From Diplosphaera chodatii (lineage: Eukaryota; Chlorophyta; Trebouxiophyceae; Prasiolales; Stichococcaceae), in the NCBI GenBank assembly GCA_032358165.1, contig JAALGY010000042.1, positions 744,001 through 808,000 of the forward strand: a stretch of DNA of 64,000 bases, in the 5' to 3' direction. Below the pieces are notes generated by a model. That model saw only the letters and a program-made list of their open reading frames with translations, did no database searches and was not told the DNA's origin. Every line of letters starts with the position of its first letter. Within the stretch, counting starts at the first letter, position 1. Below, one piece after another: positions 36,501 to 47,854 of this stretch. A program made the position numbers and the translations under genes.

Positions 36501-38025
36501 CGTGAAGCCGCAAAGTGCGCAGCCCTGCACATCCTTGATGCAGGAAAACCAGGGCTGTCCAGGACCTTCACTCTGTTCTCAGGCCAGCATGTGGCCAGGC
36601 GTCGGACCTGAATGTCACAAGCGCGTGCGGGTAGATGGCGCCATACCGCTGGTTGACCACGCTGTCTAGGTAGGTGGACTCCCGGTAAACCCACCCCTCG
36701 CGGCGAATCTCTGCAACTGACTTGCGCACCTAAAGGACAGCAAACCGCTCATCAGTCCTCACGTCTAGCGCATGTTCATCGAACTACGCAAATGCAGGAG
36801 TGACAGTGTGGTGTGGGTGTGCAATCTGATTCTTCACATGGACCACCTACCGACATGGCAGAAGGCTCGACCCTGTTGGGGCCCCTGCCGCTGCCATTTT
36901 GAGGCATGCCGCCCTGCCCACCACCGCCGAGGCTGCCAAAGGTGTTGCCGCCAGGTCCGCTGCTTGCCAAGGGGCTGCCCAGAGGGGTGCTGCCACTGAT
37001 GTGACCGCCATCCTGGTGGCTGCTGAAGCTGTGCGAGCCGTGTCCAAAGCTGCCTTGACCGCCGGGCACATGCAGGGAGGAGCTAGAAGTTGAGTGCTGC
37101 AGGCGGCTGGGGCCATTGGTGCTGATGGACGCAACTGAGCCGGCGAGCGACGGCGGCGTGCTGCTGCGCTGGTCGCCGAGCGGCAGCAGGCGCTGCCGTA
37201 CCTCGCCCGACATGGTGTAGCCTGGCTGCTCTGGGTGACTGGCAACCACAGCGCACACCGGCCTGGTCACCGCAGCAGGCAGCGCCGCGCACGCAGCCTT
37301 GTCCGCTGCGTCATGTGGATCTGATGCTGTGTAGTATGAGTATTCAGGCTCAATGTGCGTGCCGCACTCCCGTACAATGTGCCAGTTGCACCATGCGCTG
37401 CCTGAAGATGCCGCACGGCCACCGATGTGTACGCCACCGCTTGCCCCGTCACCCCTCACATCCGATCCGATGGAGTTGAGCTCACTGATGGAGCTGTTGG
37501 AACGAGCTGCGGCTGATTATAGTGTTGGAGTTGCAAGCACATGCAAGCAGATGTGCTTGATGGGTGTCTGGCGTAATTTGTCTCCACGCTACAATCTGCT
37601 GTGGTAAGCGGGTTTGTGCACGTTGCTGCAACACGACAGGCTCAAGATGGTGCCAGATGAGCAAGAGCTTGAACTTTGTGAGGCCCCACGATGTCAACGA
37701 CGCTGCACGTGTTGGTTGACTGGTCGGGATGGTTTCACTGCGCAGCGTGCGTCGTCAACAGCACGATGGCACCTGAGCAGTTGACGAACAGCAAGATGTT
37801 CATAATCGAGGGTGGCGAGGATTGGAGGTTACCGCTGCGGAGCTGAGATCCAGTCAGCTGCCGAACACGGTCGTGGATGCTTCCAGCTGCCAGTGTACCG
37901 GTGCCTGATGTGCCACTTGCTGTTGGTGCATTCAACAGTTCCCAGACAACCCTTGGACTTGAAGAACGGAGCGTGCTATCAATATCCGGCATGTCCGTCC
38001 GGAACAAGTGCAACGAGACGAGCAT
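30546..38025 (-). CDS. EDR2-like protein: PH - START - DUF1336 (EDR2_C)
   Basis: Lipid-binding protein like Arabidopsis EDR2, a PI4P-binding negative regulator of defence and cell death. The N-terminal exon (37992/38025 to about 37833, Ser/Gly/Thr-rich, ending LTGSQLRSG) splices in phase to an exon from about 37511 with SNSSISELNSIGSD. The PH region reads EGWVYRESTYLDSVVNQRYG (about 36690), WPLHGRCTLSPLEHKEF (about 36440) and WYFLLRWPEGHVFSGEPLKL ending AQCWRDAL (36140-36040). START blocks are TLMDIESLNEFMFPFFSACL (about 34750), DEDGTFIVLAHSVRHHRARE (about 34400) and YTISPLQPRYANGPPECLVT (about 34080). DUF1336 blocks are ESFKLRGRNYLRDKKKVQ (about 32860), FTFVVNFMVPGPPFRNLVMS (about 32310), RFKLIPHILKSPWVVKQAVG (about 31570) and YFEVDVDISSSYAASGVVNI (about 31270). 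The end was rebuilt: EDELPERLLGTCRFSHLDMD (about 30990), then YLDHDGHLHANNSN, then a basic tail with TGA at 30546. The start codon choice is open. Confidence 0.85.
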
Positions 38026-38065
38026 CAGTTACTTGGGCGCCTCCGCCACCTGCTGCTTTCGCCAT
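37979..38065 (-). promoter_or_regulatory. Upstream ATG/short frame overlapping the EDR2-like start
   Basis: An ATG at 38065 in good context (GCAATGGCG) opens a 28-codon frame (MAKAAGGGGAQVTDARL...) that ends at 37979 and overlaps the proposed start codons at 38025 and 37992 in another frame. It could be a uORF, or a true first exon if the GTAACT at about 38032 is used as a donor. The frame of the downstream Ser-rich exon matches exon 2 without it. Confidence 0.3.
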
Positions 38066-38179
38066 TGCTCCTGCGGAAGCATCACATCTAGGTCACATCA
38101 CCTCCTATCCTCATGTGCGCTGAACCTTTTGACTGCTGCAGCTCACTACAAAACGTCACGTCAACGCTCAGCACCGCAT

Positions 38180-40455
38180 CTAGTGCAGCCACACCTCACG
38201 GGCCTCATCTGGCATGAGCCTTGATGCGATTTTCTCCGCAGTCGCATGGTCGCCGGTACGGTACGCCGTCTGCATCTGCATCTTCAGCATCTCCTGCTCC
38301 CGCATCGCCTCCACTTGGCCAACCTGCAGCAGTCACGGGGGCGCTTGGTGCCAAAGCAGCATGCTCATCGCGCTCTCTGCCGTCAGCAGGCCACATGCGA
38401 GGTCCACCACTCCATGATCGCCACCCACACACACCCCATGACCAAGCACGCACTGCATTCGGGGAGCCGGTTGCATCAGGGTAGGATGCGCAGAATGGGT
38501 GCCACCTGCCCACTGGGCACAGGGCACAGACGAGGCTCACCGCGGTGTACTTGAGCTGGTTGTACGCGTCACGCAGCCGCTCCACCTGCTCGCCCCGCCG
38601 CTTCTCGGCCAGCTCCTTGCGCCGCTCCGCCTCATCATCAAACGCCGTCTTCTCCAGATCCTGCAGCTGGGCATGTTCAGCGGTTGGCGTTCCACCGTTG
38701 ACACCCAGATGGTGCAGGGGAAGTGCTGGACATGCCCTGCACATGATGGTGGGACGCGGCTGGGGGCGGGCGTCGATTGAGGCACAGGTGACAAGAACCT
38801 GTGGGTCGACGCCCTTCTTGGCTGCTTTCGCCGCCTTCTTATTCTCGTACGCCTCCAGGTCGTAGTACTTGGCGTGCGGCAGCGTGCATGTGTTGAAGTC
38901 CTGCAAAGACCGGGTCCACCGCAATGAGCAGCTGCTGAGCCGGCAGAGACATCATCGGTCACAGGGGTTGCTCTTGTGGCACTGAGGGTCACCTCCATGA
39001 AGGTTTTGAACAGTTCCTTCTCCTCCATCTTAGGCCTGCACAGCAAGCTCACAGCGTCCATCATTATGTCGACAGCTGTTGCTGCATGCTGCATGAACTT
39101 TGTCAGCAGGCAGCCTGACCGAGTGATGGGAGCTTTAGGCACGCTCACATGATCTCGATATCCACTTTCTGCACATCGATGGCCCACGCCTGGAACTCCG
39201 CGCGCTTCGCATACATGTCCGTCTCCCGCAGGATGCCGTGCGCACCAAAGCCCTCCCTGATGACACCCTGCAGCATGCGACAGATTGGGGTCGTCAGACT
39301 CCGCCGCTTCCAGCCGCAGCACGGCTGCAGATGCATTTGCATCAGCAGCGTTTCGACGGAAAGATCCACAGGTGCCACAACATCACAAATGCGCTCTGCA
39401 AGACCATGCACGCACCTCGACGGTGTCATCTCCAGCTGCAGCCTTGCTCCGCTTGGAGGGCTTCTCGCTGTCCTCCCGCCGCCGCTTCTTGCTGTGCTTG
39501 GACTTGCTGCTGCGCTTGTGCTTCGACTTCTTGGACGCTGTTTTGCTGCCGCGGTGCCCCTTCCTGCTGCGCCTCCGGCTATCATCAGACTCGTCGCCGC
39601 TGGAGCCGCTGTCCTCCGCACCCGCTGCTGGCTTGGCCAGCTCCTGGCGCTTCTGTGCGGCGCAGGGCAATGGCAGCCTCAGAGAGTGGCAACATACCCA
39701 GCTGCATCCCTGACGGCAGGCAACGTGCGCTTGGCTGGGAGCTGGCATGCTGAGTTGAGTGCAGGTGTCGCTCAGGGGAGCCCGCACTCGCCTGCTGCAA
39801 CGCAATCAGGTCTGGCGCCTTGTCGGTCTGGAAGCCCCGTAGCAGCGCCAGCGCCGCCTCCGGCTCCCAGCCTGCCCCCTCCAGCGCCAGGGCACACACC
39901 TGCACTCCACCATTGCAGTTCAGGGCAGCGCATCATACGCCCAAGGCATGCATCCTCTGCAGCGTGCAGCAAGGGGAGTGAAAAGCGCCCTCTAGGCATC
40001 TGCCCAAGGACGCAGCACTTTCACCAAAGATGAAGTGCACATGTCAAGGGGTGTCAAGTCAGAAACAGCAATACAGCTGTGCAATGCCATGAGCGCACCG
40101 TGGGTCCAAGCTCTGGCGCAGCAGCACGCACAGCACGCAGCGCCGCCTCCTCCTTCGCCTTCTGCAGCTTCTCCCGGTGCTTCTCCACCTGCACACGGCA
40201 GCAAACCGCCATGACTGATCACCGTTTGTATGCCGGGTGCTCTGCGTGCGGCAGGATGTGGACGTGGGCATAGTTGGTTGCAGCGCCATCGGCGACTGCT
40301 GTAGGTGTGCGTGTGTATCTGCTGCTTGGCACGTGGATGGTCCAGGAACGCAGGCACACGCCGTTCGGAGATCTGCACACCATGCTGCCACCGCGGTCCT
40401 CGGGCGCATCTGCCCCGCCGCGCGTGTATAGTGGCGCTGCTACCGCCGCCGCCAT
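38180..40455 (-). CDS. Conserved Lys/Arg/Ser-rich nuclear-type protein, unnamed
   Basis: I recognise the pattern of a conserved eukaryotic protein but cannot name it. ATG 40455 starts MAAAVAAPLYTRGGADAPED, then a charged helix VEKHREKLQKAKEEAALRAV (about 40190). A UBA/CUE-like helical element follows: ALALEGAGWEPEAALALLRG, FQTDKAPDLIALQQ (39900-39800). Next is a strongly basic Ser/Lys segment with KSKHKRSSKSKHSKKRRRED (about 39520), typical of nuclear RNA-processing proteins. The conserved core is FGAHGILRETDMYAKRAEFQ, AWAIDVQKVDIEI (39250-39150), EEKELFKTFME and FNTCTLPHAKYYDLEAYENK (39030-38850), then AERRKELAEKRRGEQVERLR (38640-38560). The C-terminus QVEAMREQEMLKMQMQTAYR, TGDHATAEKIASRLMPDEA ends with TAG at 38180. 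It sits only about 150 bases downstream-to-upstream from the EDR2-like start on the same strand. The long helical stretches suggest coiled coil. Role unknown; pre-mRNA processing is a guess. Confidence 0.65.
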
Positions 40456-42043
40456 GACTGCAGCTGCCTAAAATGTGTGACAGTATCTCTGCTATAGCCT
40501 AGAACTTATCGCCGAAGACGCAGGTGGTCAGCACAAGCCCCGAGCGTGAAGGAAACTGCGCTATGCGCAATCTATCGATTCGTTGCTCAGCGATGCCGGA
40601 CATTGTGTGAAACAGCGAGACCGACTGTCGCCAGAACTTCCCTGGTTGGCACACTTTCAATTAATGCTACATTCCAAACTTTCGATGAACAGAATCCAGA
40701 CACAACACACACCAACTCAGCAGCAGCAAAAATGGCGATGGTACGTCTCGACTTCAGGCGTCAAGGATGCGCAAGTTTGCTTCACAATCAAATGTTGACG
40801 TGCAGCCCAGCTGCTCTTGCAAGTTGCCGATCGAGCAACTGGAGGGAGGCGCACTGAATTCATTTAGGGTTTGGGACCCCTGCAAAAATTCGCGCTGCTG
40901 CGAAGCCGCAAGGTTGGACATGCAAAAAAGTATCTCAGTGACCAGCACTGTTGCTCCACGCGAGGCTTCGGATACACCCGCTTGTGATCAGTGTTTGCTC
41001 GGGGCCAGATTGAGGCGAGGCCGCGTGGATCGGCGGTGTCTGCGGTTTCGCTCGCCCATCAACAGCGGAACACCAGGCCGAGTCACAACCGGGACCACCT
41101 GACTCGCGAGATCGCCTGTCCTTCCAGCATCAGGTGAGCATCAGGGACACCTTCATGCAGGCAGACCGGCCTGCAGTGAGGCTGGGGTCAAATTGGCCCA
41201 GCCTCCACACTTTGGATGTCCATTCGGGGGCACCCGACGAAGCCCGGCAGCCTTTCGTATCCACCGTTTGGACAGAGCACGGCCGACCGATCAGCCGACT
41301 GCGCTGCGGCGACTAGCAACTCAGGGCACCAAAGGCCTTTTGGACGGTTTCTATGTCGCGTGCCCACGCGTAGCACGGCCTTGGACGCCACCATGAGCCG
41401 CTGAAAGCCCTGCATCTAAGCACACTCTGGCCTCTGCTGAGTCTGAGACACCGGAGGTCAGGGTATGTTGTGCGGCAAGGTCTTGCGCCACCTGCACTTC
41501 ATCAGTTTCGGGGGAGGTGGGCGGCTCAGCAGGGCAATTTTGACGCACGCAACCTCAGCGCGGCACTCATTGATTGGTGCGTGGACGTTTTCGATGGGTT
41601 CCGTGTCGCAGCGCCCGCCCGCTTGTTGGCCACCCGCACAGCTGCTGTATAGCGCTCCGCTTTTGGGCGCAAACCTCCAGGCCCGTAAGGGCTCGTCCAT
41701 GCGTGTGTCGGACGAAGGCTCGGCAGGGTCCTGCCGCCTGTTGTAGCGCCCTGGGCCCCCGAGCGCGGCAGCTGTCGTGCCAGGCGAGCGATCGAGTGTG
41801 CCGTCTTGCCTCTGACGTCGTCCCTGCAAGCTGTTATGCTCGCGACCCCGCTGTCTTTGACGGCTGCCACTGCTGCTCTGAGTCCTCGTACAGGTGTTCC
41901 ATGTCCTAAGCAGCCAGCCACGCGCAGGCAACCCGGGTTGAATCTCTTCGACTTGCAGCAGGTACTGATGCCCGCCTTGTCATGCTTGGGGCCCTATCAT
42001 GCGTGCTGCCACTTGTGCAGGCTGGTGGGGCGCTCGACATGCC
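40456..42043. promoter_or_regulatory. Divergent gap with a compositionally distinct block
   Basis: About 1.6 kb between the starts of the nuclear-type gene and the RRM gene. From about 40460 to 40950 it is AT-richer and looks like promoter or 5' UTR. From about 40990 to 41930 it changes to CG-rich sequence with fewer of the TGCA words typical of introns here. Short frames exist on both strands but none has a recognisable domain. A 5' non-coding exon of the RRM gene, or an old insertion, could be present. Confidence 0.35.
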
Positions 42044-45000
42044 ATGGAGCACAAACTTCACAGCGCGGGAGGCGCGGCGGATCAGCTGGGGCAGCTGGGC
42101 CTCAGTGAGATGGACCTGCTGAAGCTCGCTGCGAGCGGCACGCTGGGCCAGCATGGCTACAACACGCGCAGCCACTCCGCAGAGGTGGCCCACCACCCGC
42201 AGCACCCGGGCATGCAGCCCACATTCAGCCCCTCCTGGCCGCCGCACGGACTGGGCGGCTCAGCCGAGCACGATGCTGCGGCGGCCGCAGCGCTCGCCGC
42301 CGCTCATGCCGGGCACCACCAGCTGATGCCGCCCGGCGGGGCGTACTTCCCGACCGCCAGCCTCAGCGCGGGCGCTGCAGGGCTGGGCGCCCACGGCTCC
42401 CTGGGCGGCGCTGCCGATCTGACATACCTGGCGCAGCTCGGGGCTGTGGGCACTTCCGGGGCGCTGCTGGCAGGGGCGGCGGCATCTTCGGCGGCCTTTG
42501 GCGAGGGCCCACGCATCTATGTGGGTGGCGTGCCCGACCTGGTCACCGTGGCGATGGTCCGGGACCACTTCAGCCGCTGGGGCGTGGTGCGTAACCTTCC
42601 CCTGGCTAGAACACTCCTGACACATAGTTTGACGAGCTGTGCTTTACGTGCTGCTTGCACTACCATGTCATCTTCTCCACCTCAGCATCGTCGTGGTGCT
42701 CGCATCCTGCTGCTGACACACCTGCCTGTGTGTCTGTCCACCCTGCTTGAGGGGCCAGTTGAGCGGATGCGTTGGTAGGTCTTTGGGTCTTGTACCAGGG
42801 CAGGTGGTACAACTGTACCAGGAGGAAGCTGAAATGCAGGTCTGCCCTCAGATGCCCTAAGACCTGTTGCATCTGAACGCAGGTGCGAGATGTGCACTTC
42901 CCCAAGGAGCGCACGTCCCGCCGCCGCCGGCACTTTTGCTTTGTTACCTTCGAGTCAATGCAGGTGAGCTGACTTGGTGTACTGCTGGGCAATACCCTGT
43001 CCAAACCTACAATGGCTGGCATACCACTGATCGTGATCGGTGCCAAGCCCTGTGGTACAGTGGCACCGGCTGCTACTTGTCTGCGTTACTGGTCGCTGTA
43101 TGTCATGCCTTACACCGCCATCCTGTTAAGAGCTTTTCATGATTTCTTGGTGGCCCTCAGTTACGTGCATCACCTCCAGAGTCAGTAGACCAGTAATCAC
43201 GTGGATATGTAGGCATTGTTGCATAGCACGCAGGCTTGCAACTGCTGATTCACCTGTGCAGGCTGCTGAGCGTGCGGTGGCTGAGAGCAACCGCGAGATA
43301 GGCGGCTACCCTGTGGCGGCCATCAACATCCCAACGGATCGCCTTACGCACTACGGGTTGCGCCAGGTGGGCTGCAGAAAAGACTCGAGGCGGCAATGAA
43401 CGACCACCACGTGACTGCCTCAAAGTCTGCAGACCCTTTGCATTCGGACGGCCCGCACAGCAGCGTCTGACAGCGCATGTTTCCCTGCAGGACCTGCACG
43501 CATCTCTCAGGGGCGAGCACCTTGCGCAGGCGTCAGCGCTGGCATCCCCCACAGCCGCCCTACGCAGCAGCCTGCCCTTCGGCGCCGGGTCCCCCGGCGC
43601 GCTGTCAGGCGGCGTGGGGCCCCTGGGGGGTGCGCCCAGCGACGTGTATGCCAGCCCCACGCGCGTGCATTCGCACAGCGGCATCTACGGCAACGTCGCC
43701 CATCAGGTGCAGCCCGACCGCATGCTTTGCGCTGCAATTTGGAATCGCATATGCCAGTGTGGGTCCGGCGATGGCGGACCATCTGCAGCCTGGCTGTGGC
43801 GCACCGGGAGCTTCTGTGGGAACTGTCAGCGACATCACACCTTCCACCCCGGCAAACCCCGACTGCTGGTGATCGCTGTGGTCGCGGCTCCTCAGCTGCA
43901 TGCGTCCCCGGCTGTGCAGGTGGGGGCGCACCGCATCCGCGGCACGACATCCGCGGACTTTGCGCAGCTGTCCCAGCTGTCGCAGCCGGAGATGTCTGCC
44001 GCCGCCCAGCACCTCGCCGGCGGCTCCGAGGCGGACCTGGCCGCTGCGCTGGCCACGCTGCGGCTGACCCAGCAGCAGCAGGCCGCCGCTGCAGCTGCTG
44101 TCAATGGCTATGGCAGTGGGTGAGCTTTTCAGCTCTGGCAACTGCCTGCTGGTGTGGCTCAGGTCGCACTTGCCTGTTGGGCGCCTCACATGTTGGCACA
44201 GGCCACTCCAAGAGCAGGGGCCCACAATATGAGCTGACTGTGCCGTTCACCGTGCACCGCAGGTCTGGCTCATCCACTCGGCAGACCAGCTACGACTTTT
44301 CCGTGAGCCGCAGCAGCCAGGAGTATGGCAATCAGCTGGGTGCAGGCATGCTTGGCATGGGGATAGGCGGCAACGGACTCAACCCCGTGTCCACAGCCGC
44401 CAACCCTGCTGCTGGCGGCGACATCTACACCGTGCTGGCCAACATGCAGCGCAACTCGCTGTCTGCTCAGCAGCAGCAGCGCAACAGCCCGGTGCCCGGC
44501 GCCCACATGGTTCGTAGCAATTTCTGCAGGCTGCGCATGGTGCAGCAACCGCTGCTGCGAGTGCCCCATGCTGTGTGCTGCCAATGTGCGCATCCGGCAA
44601 GTATGTCAAAGAATCTCCACCCACAGTCCCTGTTGTCAATCGTCTTGCAGAGCCTGCTCCAGGGCGGCAGCGTGTCTGCTGGCGGCACCCCGCTGGGCAC
44701 GCCGCCGGGCGATGGCTTCCACTCCGGGGCCGGCCTGCAGCGCCCCGGCTCGGCGCAGGGCGCGCAGCATGCCTCGCAGCCGCAGCAGGGCCCGCCCATC
44801 AGCAGCTCCTTCAGCTTCCTCGGCCAGGTGCGTCGGGCTGCACACAGGGCTTTGTGGTTATGCACACGATGCAGCTGCGATTGCAATGCGATGGCATGAT
44901 GTGCTCCTTGCCGGGTCATCTCATGCGTTCTGGGTACATGAGCACAAGACATTCCTTGCTTGCGCTGCAGGGACAGCAGCAGCTGCAGGGCATGCCGCAC

Positions 45001-46857
45001 CAGCGCAGCAGCAGCTTCAGCGGCGCGAGCGGCGGCCTGCCGCCCCACCCACCCGACTTCTCCTCCACCCGCTCCCACTCCGCAGGTACGTCAAGAAATT
45101 CCAAACATATTCTCCCTTTTGTCCCCCTGGTACACTCCACCTTCATCCCATCGGTGCTGGGTGGCAAGGATGGTCATCTGCATGCCGCCCTCCACGTGCA
45201 AGTGCAGCGGCGTGCTTGTGCACGCACAGTGGTTGGTCTGTGTCACCCACGGTTGCCTGACCATGCTCGTGCTGCTGCGCAGCCATGGCGCGCTCTGCCT
45301 CACCGCTGGCGAGGATCTCCAGCGGCGTCCCCGGGCTGCCCGGGCTGCCGACAGACATGCGTGCACTGGCAGGCTACCACATCGGCTCGCCCGCCCCGTC
45401 GGTCGGCGACGCCGGCCCCGGCGGCCCTGCACCCGCCTCTGGCGCAGGCCCTGGGGCGGGCGTGGCGCTGCAGGGGGGGCAGCAGCCATACAGCATGGGC
45501 CTGCACGAGCAGTACCTGGCGTCGCTGCGTGCCTCGCTGCCGGCTGCGATGCCCCAGCAGGGTCAGGAGCCGCAGCAGGACGGCTCGCAGCACGGCGGCC
45601 AGCAGGTGCCAGCGTCGCTGCCCAACATGCCGCGGCCGCCGTCAGGGGGCAAAGGAAGCGAGGCGTACAACCACCAGGACGGCGCTCGGGCCAGCCTGGA
45701 CAACAGCGCGCTCGACGGTGGCATGAGCCACCTGCGGGGTGGCGGCGGCGCTGGCGACGGCGTGTCAGCCGCTAGCCCTGATGCCCGGCACCGCAACGGC
45801 AGCGCCGCTGGCCTCGCCAACAGGTTCGCCAGCGCCGAGGCGCGCTCGCAGTCGCCGGCGCAGGTGCAGCAGCACCGCGAGCTGCAGCAGGGGCCAGCAG
45901 TTGCTAAGCAGGGCGGCGCCCATGGTCCCCCTTTGGAGTCCAAGGTCGAACAGGAGGCATCAGGTGCAGTATGGGGTTGATCGTCAAGAGTGTACTGTGG
46001 TGCATTATATCGTGTACCCGTGGTCACTTGGCTGCAGACACGCTTCGCATGTGTGACTACACAGACTACTACAATCATCTTGGTCGTTGGACAGAACATG
46101 AGAGATTAAATTCTTGCAGGGAACACCGATGACTCGGCGTCGCTGGATGCCAGAATGAGCGCAAATGTGGCGGACCTGCTTCGTGGCAGCAGCGGCAGCC
46201 TGACGCACATGCTGCATCAGCAGCAGGCGCAGCAAAGTCAGGTGCTCAGCACACTTCTGACACTATTTCAGATGCTGTTGGTTTGCCAAGCTTTGCCGGT
46301 GTGCTGGAGACGACTGATTTGACAGGCAAAAGCCTTTCAAATAGATGCTGTTAGGGTTTAATAGATGCTGTTTTTTTGTTGATTGATGCTGAGATCACGG
46401 CACGATTAGGACGTGCTCACTGGCTTGCAGGCATACATCAGCATGATGTAAGGGCACGAGATTTCTGCCACCGTCGCTGACCCGGACATATACTTCATCG
46501 CAGGGTCAGCAGCCACAGGACCAGTACACAGGCAACTCGCGGCAGTCATGGGACACCGGCAGCAATGGCGGCCGTGTGCCCCAGCAGCAGACCGCCTCGC
46601 AGCCGCTGCCGCGCACGTGAGCGGGGTGCACCACCCCAGTGAGAACGTTACATGAACGATCCTATCCTGTCCTTGTCGAACAGCCCACAATGTAGCAGCT
46701 TTGTCGAATGTCTGTCGGGGGTCAGCATTGTACGCAGGGCGGCTCGTCACAGCGGCCTGTTGCAACAAACAGGTCTCCGAGCTGGGTCAGCAACCGGCGC
46801 ACCCCATTCTTCGACGGCTTCAACAGCAGCCTAGCAGTCAGCACCAGCGGCGCCTGA
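42044..46857 (+). CDS. Single-RRM RNA-binding protein with long low-complexity tail
   Basis: Probable RNA-binding protein. From ATG 42044 (or the in-frame 41999) a His/Ala/Gly-rich segment precedes one RRM. RNP2 is RIYVGGVPDLVTVAMVRDHF (about 42512). An in-phase intron follows WGV, and the next exon gives RDVHFPKERTSRRRRHFCFV then TFESMQ, with RNP1 RHFCFVTF (about 42930-42960). The last part is AAERAVAESNREIGGYPVAA, INIPTDRLTHYG (43261-43365). Everything after about 43500 is Gln/Ala/Gly/Ser/Pro-rich and probably disordered, with YDFSVSRSSQEYGNQ (about 44290), QQLQGMPHQRSSSFSGASG and a large exon with PLARISSGVPGLPGLPTDMR (45300-45970). The frame meets TGA at 46618, but that TGA lies in a GTGAGC donor. 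Splicing to an exon at about 46777 continues in phase (SPSWVSNRRTPFFDGF...) to TGA 46855. The RRM resembles single-RRM hnRNP/Musashi-like domains; no specific orthologue is claimed. Confidence 0.75.
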
Positions 46858-47854
46858 GTGCTGCAGCCATGCATCTTGGGCGAATGAAGACGGAGCAATG
46901 GACGGCACAAGCCAGAGCTGCGCATGCCCTGCACGCAATAGCCTTCGTCAGGCGGCCGCGGCTGCAGGCGTCTGGAGATCAGTCAGCTGCTGTGCCGATG
47001 TGGCGCAACAGATTCTGAGCGAGCTGGACGGCGCAGGAGGTCCCCAGCCATGGGCAGTTGTCCGCTCTGTGGCCTTCAGCCGCAGCGGACGTGCCCCTGG
47101 AGCACGCTAGGACTCAGATCAGGGTTTGCATCAGGGACTGCCCCTGCAGGGGGGCCGGGATAACTCTACGCAGAGCACTTGTTTGCTTGCGCACACCTTG
47201 CCATTTGTGGGCTTGGTGGCCAAAGATGGTGCAGCTTCTCTCCGTCTGTGATGCATTGATTCCGTGCTCGTGGCCATCGGCACAAAAGTACGGGCTCCTG
47301 TTAGGGCGCCCAAATCTGTGTGGTTGCTTGACCACCGGGTTTGGCGACACCATTCTTTTTACGGGTTCGATGCTCATCAGTCTGTTGGGCTATAGGGAAA
47401 ACTCACCTGTCAGTGCATGTTGGGGATGTAAGTGTGCTCAGTGCCTTGTGGTGGTGGGCATGCTTAGGAGCGCCGCCACCGCAATGGCCGCACAAACACC
47501 TGGAATAGCCAGATCTGATGCTAGGTCAGTGCGGTTGGATGGTATCCGATACATGTGCTTCTGGCGCCTGCCGTCTGATGGTCGTACATGACATGCCCTG
47601 CTTGCTATGTTTCAGCTCTGCCCTATATATATATATATGAACCTGCATGCCAAGTTTAACAGTGCTCCATTCTGAGATTTCGGGCTGTACATCTCAAGAC
47701 ACCTTTGTGCTTCACACCAATTCCCCATGCACACACTATGGTACATCAACACGATCCTGCAGTCTGACCAAATAGTCACTTGCCTGCATGCTGACCCCGT
47801 CGGGAGATCAGCATGACACGCAGTATGGCGTTCATCTTGCCAGCCGACACTTGC
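46858..47854. other. Tail-to-tail gap between the RRM gene and nucleoside hydrolase
   Basis: About 1 kb with no domain-bearing frame on either strand. It contains a short TA microsatellite and is expected to hold both 3' UTRs. A T-loop-like GGTTCGA word near 47360 lacks the rest of a tRNA fold. A small non-coding RNA cannot be excluded. Confidence 0.35.
47624..47638. repeat. TA microsatellite
   Basis: Seven and a half uninterrupted TA units in the intergenic gap between two tail-to-tail genes. Confidence 0.9.

Noticed and set aside
44575..45726. 383-residue plus-strand frame overlapping the RRM gene tail
   Set aside because: It is in a different frame from the conserved low-complexity exons and is extremely Arg/Ala/Cys-rich, as expected of a shadow.
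46330..46400. TTAGGGTTT telomere-like word and a repeated AATAGATGCTGTT-type segment
   Set aside because: Only a single unit is present inside an intron of the RRM gene; not a telomeric tract and too short for a meaningful repeat.
47340..47380. T-loop-like GGTTCGA word suggesting a tRNA
   Set aside because: No acceptor or D-arm pairing can be formed around it; other GTTCGA words in the window lie in coding exons.
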